Part shown: positions 57,161-60,653 of the stretch, piece after piece | How the letters are laid out: each line of letters starts with the position of its first letter | Numbering within the stretch: the first letter of the stretch is position 1 | Source of the DNA: Dolichospermum sp. UHCC 0259 | Lineage (GTDB): Bacteria; Cyanobacteriota; Cyanobacteriia; Cyanobacteriales; Nostocaceae | Reading direction: 5' to 3' | NCBI RefSeq assembly: GCF_009711935.1 | Contig: NZ_VIKX01000234.1 | Coordinates: 1-60,653, forward strand | Length of the DNA stretch: 60,653 nt | The notes under the pieces: model-generated | Databases searched by the model: none | Told to the model about the DNA's origin: nothing | Seen by the model: only the letters and a program-made list of their open reading frames with translations | Program-made: the position numbers and the translations under genes

Positions 57161-57484
57161 TCATTTTGTTTTTTCCAATTCTGCTTTCATCCTTTCTAAG
57201 GTCACGTTCATTTGCTCAAACATTTGTTGTGGAGTAACACCAAACTGACCTAGTTGAGTTTTTAGTTGCTGTATGGTCATTTGCGCCATGAAATCCTCGG
57301 ATAGCTCGAAACGCTTCATGAAGACGCGATATCTATCCATCATGGATTCCATTTGCTCAATAAACAGTTTCTTGCCCTCGCGGTCAAATTTGCCGTAGCT
57401 GTTGCCAAGTTGAATCAGTGCTTGATAGTCTTCAAACAATTGCTTGGCTTCTTGCTGCACTATTTCAGAGTCGAAGAATCCCAT
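57161..57484 (-). CDS. DUF1825 family protein
   Basis: A 107-residue helical protein (GFFDSEIVQQEAKQLFEDYQ at the start, TQLGQFGVTPQQMFEQMNVT near the end) matching the cyanobacteria/plastid DUF1825 family. Function unknown. Length and sequence are strongly conserved. It converges with the penicillin-binding protein gene across about 50 bases containing GGGAACA-type heptamers. Confidence 0.92.
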   Translation of the reverse strand: MGFFDSEIVQQEAKQLFEDYQALIQLGNSYGKFDREGKKLFIEQMESMMDRYRVFMKRFELSEDFMAQMTIQQLKTQLGQFGVTPQQMFEQMNVTLERMKAELEKTK

Positions 57485-57647
57485 TTTACTTTTCTTTAAC
57501 TGAATGCTATTAGTTGAGTAGCTCCGAATTTTGCCTCTATGTCTTATTTTAGTGTAGAAGATTCATCTGGGGAAACTACTTCGGTTAAGGTAGGGGTTTT
57601 TACCGGAATTTCACTACTTGACTTCAAATATAGAGTTAGGTGGAATT

Positions 57648-58571
57648 TTAATACAGTTTCTGTGATAAAAACTTACTTAATAAGGAAGCAATACCCAAAG
57701 CTTTTGACATTGATTGAGGGTTAACTATATCATTTACTTCAATTTGTAAGATTGCAGCATATTTTAAAGCTAGTGCTTGTTGAGGATTAATTTTTAATGC
57801 TTGACGAATATAGACTTTAGCCATACCTAAAAATTTCTGTTGAAAATGGACTACTCCCAGTAGCGCATAGTAGTCGCTATTGGTCGTGTCTAATTTAATA
57901 GCATCTCGCAGTTCTTGGACTGCTAAGTTCCAGTTTCCTTGATTATAATACTCTACAGCCCTTTCATAGTAATATTGGGCATAATGTATTAGGTCTTTTT
58001 GGGGAATTGTGTTTGGAGGTGAAATGTTGGGAATTATTTGATTTTCTTGTTGGGGAATGATGGGTATTGGTTCATTGCTCTGTAGAGGTTGAGCTTGTTG
58101 GTGTGATAAATAAACTATATTTAATGCGTTTAATTGCTGTGTTACTTGGCAAGATTGATACAGTGAATAATATTGAGTAGATGAATATAATGTAACTATG
58201 TCTTTATAAAATAATTCTGCTTCTCCATCAGACATTGTGGATATTGACTGAATAATGGAAATTGGTATGCTACTTGGTTTTTGTGGATCTAAAAATCTGG
58301 CTTCTGAACGCAGTAATTCTATGGTGTTTAGGCGTTTTTTGGTTTGCTTGAGTTTTTCATAAGCTGGGTTAATTAATTGTGTAAATACTACTTGAGCTAA
58401 TTCTTGATCTGGCTCATTCCTACTAACATAGTGGTCTGGGTGTAGCTGTTTAGCCAGAGCATAATACCGTTTACTGATTTGACTCTCATCAGCATTCACA
58501 GCAACCCCTAATACTGCATAAGGATCAATAAGCAGATTTAGCCATTCTTTTGATAGGGAATTAAGTGACAT
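57648..58571 (-). CDS. J-domain protein with TPR repeats
   Basis: A 307-residue protein. Residues about 12-70 form a J domain (DPYAVLGVAVNADESQISKR; HPD in AKQLHPDHYVSRN). A Gln/Pro-rich linker follows near 160-195, and residues about 205-300 form TPR-like helices (YYERAVEYYNQGNWNLAVQE; DYYALLGVVHFQQKFLGMAK). It is a likely DnaK co-chaperone with a protein-docking part; partners unknown. The 58572-58892 gap upstream is AT-rich, holds the divergent promoters, and shows nothing else I can name. Confidence 0.85.
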   Translation of the reverse strand: MSLNSLSKEWLNLLIDPYAVLGVAVNADESQISKRYYALAKQLHPDHYVSRNEPDQELAQVVFTQLINPAYEKLKQTKKRLNTIELLRSEARFLDPQKPSSIPISIIQSISTMSDGEAELFYKDIVTLYSSTQYYSLYQSCQVTQQLNALNIVYLSHQQAQPLQSNEPIPIIPQQENQIIPNISPPNTIPQKDLIHYAQYYYERAVEYYNQGNWNLAVQELRDAIKLDTTNSDYYALLGVVHFQQKFLGMAKVYIRQALKINPQQALALKYAAILQIEVNDIVNPQSMSKALGIASLLSKFLSQKLY

Positions 58572-58892
58572 TGTATTATTATTTACAAATAAATTTTGAG
58601 TATTATTGACTGAAATTATTAAATTTAATTCAGATCAGAATCATAGGCGGAATTGTCAAGTATTTAATAATACTATGTTATTGCTTGCCTATGTAAATAG
58701 ATTTAGTAGATTCCTGATCAATAAAATATTTTCATTAATTATACTGTCTTAGTTAAGATATGCGCTATAAAGTATATGTTTTAGTGTCTTTGATTTTGAT
58801 AAGTTATACTCTATGTTTTGAGGAAAAAATTTACACATCTACTTTCTTTGCCTGTTATGTAACTTGACCCATTAGTTTACGAATTGAGTATA

Positions 58893-59282
58893 ATGGCTAT
58901 AGATAAAATGATATTCACTAAACGAAAAAGCCGTACTGTTGCTGCTATTTTAGCATTTTCTGGAACTTTAACGATTTCGGGTTTACATAAATTTTACTTG
59001 GGACAGCCACTTTGGGGAATTATATATGTTTTGTTGTCTTGGACACCTATTCCCAAGGTAGCTTGTGCTATTGAAGGAGTTTGGTATTTAACTCAAGAGG
59101 AAGAAACTTTTGATCGGTATTTTAATTTGGGTGAGTCGGTAACAAGGGTATCATCACCGGTTGGTAATCAAGTGGAATCGGTTGCTAATGCTTTGCGTGA
59201 GTTGGAAGCACTCCGTCAAGATGGGTTAATTTCTGAGTATGAGTTTGAGCAAAAACGTCGTCAGATGTTGGATCAGATTTAG
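58893..59282 (+). CDS. TM2-domain protein with SHOCT-like tail
   Basis: A 129-residue membrane protein. RKSRTVAAILAFSGTLTISG and HKFYLGQPLWGIIYVLL form the TM2 domain (two helices with a GxHKFYLG turn). The C-terminus (ALRELEALRQDGLISEYEFE) is a SHOCT-like short helical pair. Function unknown. ATG 58893 preferred over the TTG at 58884. Confidence 0.88.
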   Translation: MAIDKMIFTKRKSRTVAAILAFSGTLTISGLHKFYLGQPLWGIIYVLLSWTPIPKVACAIEGVWYLTQEEETFDRYFNLGESVTRVSSPVGNQVESVANALRELEALRQDGLISEYEFEQKRRQMLDQI

Positions 59283-59344
59283 GTAATGGGTAATGGGTAA
59301 TTGGTAATGGGTAATTGGTAATTGGTTAAAGGATTGGGTTGAGA

Positions 59345-59878
59345 ATGAATAAGTGGCTACCTTTAAATCTGAAGTTGCAAGGGCTTCGCGCTAAGTTGGT
59401 GAATGATCCTTATTATCGGTTACAGTCTTGGGAAGAGGTGGAAATGGCGGCTGAGTTGGGTTTGGGTATTGATGCTAATCAGGCAACTGTGGATGATTGG
59501 CTGCGTTTACCTGGGTTGTCAATTCACCAAGGACGATCGCTTGTGGAACTTTCTCGCGCTGGTGTAATATTTTACTGTATTGAGGATGTGGCGGCGGCTT
59601 TGGGTTTGCCAGTACAACGATTAGAACCCTTGAAACCGCTGTTAAATTTTAATTATTATGACAATAATTCCCTAGATAAACCTCAGCCGGTGAACCCTAA
59701 TACTGCTTCGGTAGAGAGTTTGTCGAAAATCCCTTTTATAGATTTATCCCTAGCACAGACAGTTGTGGCAAACCGTGTGGCTGCTGGTCCTTACCGAAGT
59801 TTAGCAGATTTTCAACAACGTTTGGAATTATCTGGGGATGCGATCGCTCAGTTGATGTACTATTTACGCTTTTCGTAG
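59345..59878 (+). CDS. Helix-hairpin-helix (ComEA-like) protein
   Basis: A 177-residue protein with two HhH-type regions: ATVDDWLRLPGLSIHQGRSL near the middle and NPNTASVESLSKIPFIDLSL, with a following YRSLADFQQRLELSG, at the C-terminus. These motifs bind DNA backbones; ComEA-like domains act in DNA uptake, but no secretion signal is present, so the role is open. ATG 59345 is preferred over TTG 59339. A GGTAATG/GGTAATT heptamer run lies upstream. Confidence 0.82.
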   Translation: MNKWLPLNLKLQGLRAKLVNDPYYRLQSWEEVEMAAELGLGIDANQATVDDWLRLPGLSIHQGRSLVELSRAGVIFYCIEDVAAALGLPVQRLEPLKPLLNFNYYDNNSLDKPQPVNPNTASVESLSKIPFIDLSLAQTVVANRVAAGPYRSLADFQQRLELSGDAIAQLMYYLRFS

Positions 59879-59896
59879 GGGCGCAGGGCCTGCGCC
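59879..59896. terminator. GGGCGCAGGGCCTGCGCCC palindrome between convergent genes
   Basis: A strong GC hairpin directly after the HhH gene stop and before lepB, which points left. Close copies lie at 2349-2369 (imperfect) and 12912-12930. It is a dispersed repeat and a plausible bidirectional terminator. Confidence 0.55.
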
Positions 59897-59905
59897 CAAT
59901 CTCTT

Positions 59906-60478
59906 CTAGATTAAGCCGATGCGGTCAAGAGGCCAGAAGCGGAATGTGGCGCGACCGATGACGTTTTGACTGGGGACAAAACCCCAATAGCGGGAATCAT
60001 TACTATCATTGCGATTGTCTCCCATGACGAAAAATGCGCCTTCTGGGACTTTGATTTCAGGAAATGGGTCATTGGGTGGTTCGGCAATGTAGTCTTCTGT
60101 TAAGGCTGTACCGTTGAGGTAAACTTTGCCTTGAGCGATACTAATTATTGCCCCTGGTTCACCAATTACCCGTTTGATAAAAGCTTGGTTTTGAGAATAT
60201 CCGCGTCTTTGTAGTTCAGGTGGTGAGTTAAAAACGACGATATCGCCGATTTTGGGAGGGTGAAGGCGGTATGATACTTTTTCTATAACTAAGCGATCGC
60301 CTGTGTGCAAGGTAGGGTACATTGATTCTGAGGGAATCAGGCGTGGTTCAGCGATAAATGTCCGAATCAGAAGCGCTAAACACAGGGCAATAGTTATTAA
60401 AACTAAATTTTCCTGCCAACCACTCCAGATTTTTGTTTGTGAAGAAGTATCTTTAATATCACTTTCGTGAGGAGTCAT
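59906..60478 (-). CDS. lepB: Signal peptidase I
   Basis: A 190-residue serine protease removing signal peptides at the membrane. One N-terminal helix (NLVLITIALCLALLIRTFI) is followed by box B with catalytic Ser52 (IPSESMYPTLHTGDR) and box D with Lys102 (AFIKRVIGEPG); box E is FVMGDNRNDSNDSRYWGFV. ATG 60478 gives a normal N-terminus. The frame stays open to 60640 but would begin in a Pro-rich low-complexity tract and edge sequence that looks artefactual. Confidence 0.95.
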   Translation of the reverse strand: MTPHESDIKDTSSQTKIWSGWQENLVLITIALCLALLIRTFIAEPRLIPSESMYPTLHTGDRLVIEKVSYRLHPPKIGDIVVFNSPPELQRRGYSQNQAFIKRVIGEPGAIISIAQGKVYLNGTALTEDYIAEPPNDPFPEIKVPEGAFFVMGDNRNDSNDSRYWGFVPSQNVIGRATFRFWPLDRIGLI

Positions 60479-60566
60479 AGTTAACAGTGTAAGGGTAGTA
60501 GAGGGGCAGGGGAGAAGGGGAGGTAGAGGAGGTGGGGGAAGTGGGGGAAGTAGGGGAGGTGGGGGA

Positions 60567-60653
60567 TCAAGGGTGTACCTGTAGAAAAGTTTAAGTCTCT
60601 CCTTCCTTACCACCACTTTTTGCCGCCTCCTTCGCCTCATTAGCCGCTTGTTC
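60567..60653. other. Chimeric right edge: exact copies of two internal segments
   Basis: Bases 60567-60598 equal 57044-57075 (3' end of the penicillin-binding protein gene, 32 bases). Bases 60599-60653 equal 54055-54109 (inside tyrS, 55 bases). Both copies are in plus orientation, joined without spacer, and end at the window edge. Before them lies a G-rich low-complexity run (about 60495-60566). The most likely cause is assembly error at a contig end. Confidence 0.8.

Noticed and set aside
60479-60640. Pro-rich N-terminal extension of LepB
   Set aside because: It derives from a G-rich low-complexity tract and copied edge sequence; the normal start is ATG 60478.

Overview
The window looks like one contig from a filamentous, probably heterocyst-forming cyanobacterium (Nostocales type). 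Signs of this are petB/petD, light-dependent protochlorophyllide reductase, a ferredoxin-type sulfite reductase, several small cyanobacteria-only families (DUF1825, DUF3143), an XisI protein, many GCGATCGC (HIP1) octamers, and abundant heptameric tandem repeats between genes. No rRNA operon, plasmid functions or intact transposase gene were seen.

Layout. 1-1.3 kb: a shortened DUF29 gene and a Phd/ParE-type toxin-antitoxin pair. 1.4-10.7 kb: chromosomal core (J-domain protein, uppS, cdaA, lysA, rimI-like, anti-sigma-like ATPase, petBD, divergent ctpA). 10.7-13.2 kb: a rearranged patch with an Rpn-type nuclease, duplicated ctpA tail, pentapeptide gene and duplicated debris of a lost gene. 13.2-25.8 kb: metabolic core (NDH-2, ilvC, aroE, P-type ATPase, ilvA, cysA-like, por). 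26-42 kb: accessory and CRISPR region. 42-50 kb: core again (dus, tRNA-Arg, conserved hypotheticals, sir, pyrF). 50.4-53.7 kb: accessory patch with an internally deleted C5 methyltransferase, coiled-coil proteins and a GUN4-domain protein. 53.8-60.5 kb: tyrS, a penicillin-binding protein, DUF1825, J/TPR protein, TM2 protein, HhH protein, lepB.

The central system is a type III-A CRISPR-Cas locus. A WYL-domain regulator and a 13-repeat array lie on the minus strand. They diverge from a plus-strand operon csx3 - P-loop ATPase - cas10 - csm2 - csm3 - csm4 - csm5 - cas6 - CARF/HEPN effector, followed by an Rpn nuclease and a second Cas6 with an HTH tail. Cas10 keeps the GGDD cyclase motif but I see no HD nuclease motif. 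Immunity therefore probably relies on cyclic oligoadenylate made by Cas10, sensed by the CARF-HEPN ribonuclease and degraded by Csx3. No cas1/cas2 is present in the window.

The most unusual observations are these. (1) A roughly 130-bp MITE-like element with TA target duplications has cut off the C-terminus of csm4; removing it restores a longer reading frame ending in a Csm4-like tail. (2) A second copy of the same element splits a coiled-coil/GUN4 fusion gene, and removal again restores one frame. (3) A CRISPR-repeat-like hairpin sits 38 nt upstream of the start codon of the HTH-tailed Cas6, suggesting autoregulation. (4) The Csx3 ring nuclease and its ATPase partner are separate genes. (5) The last 87 bases are exact copies of two internal segments and look like an assembly artefact.
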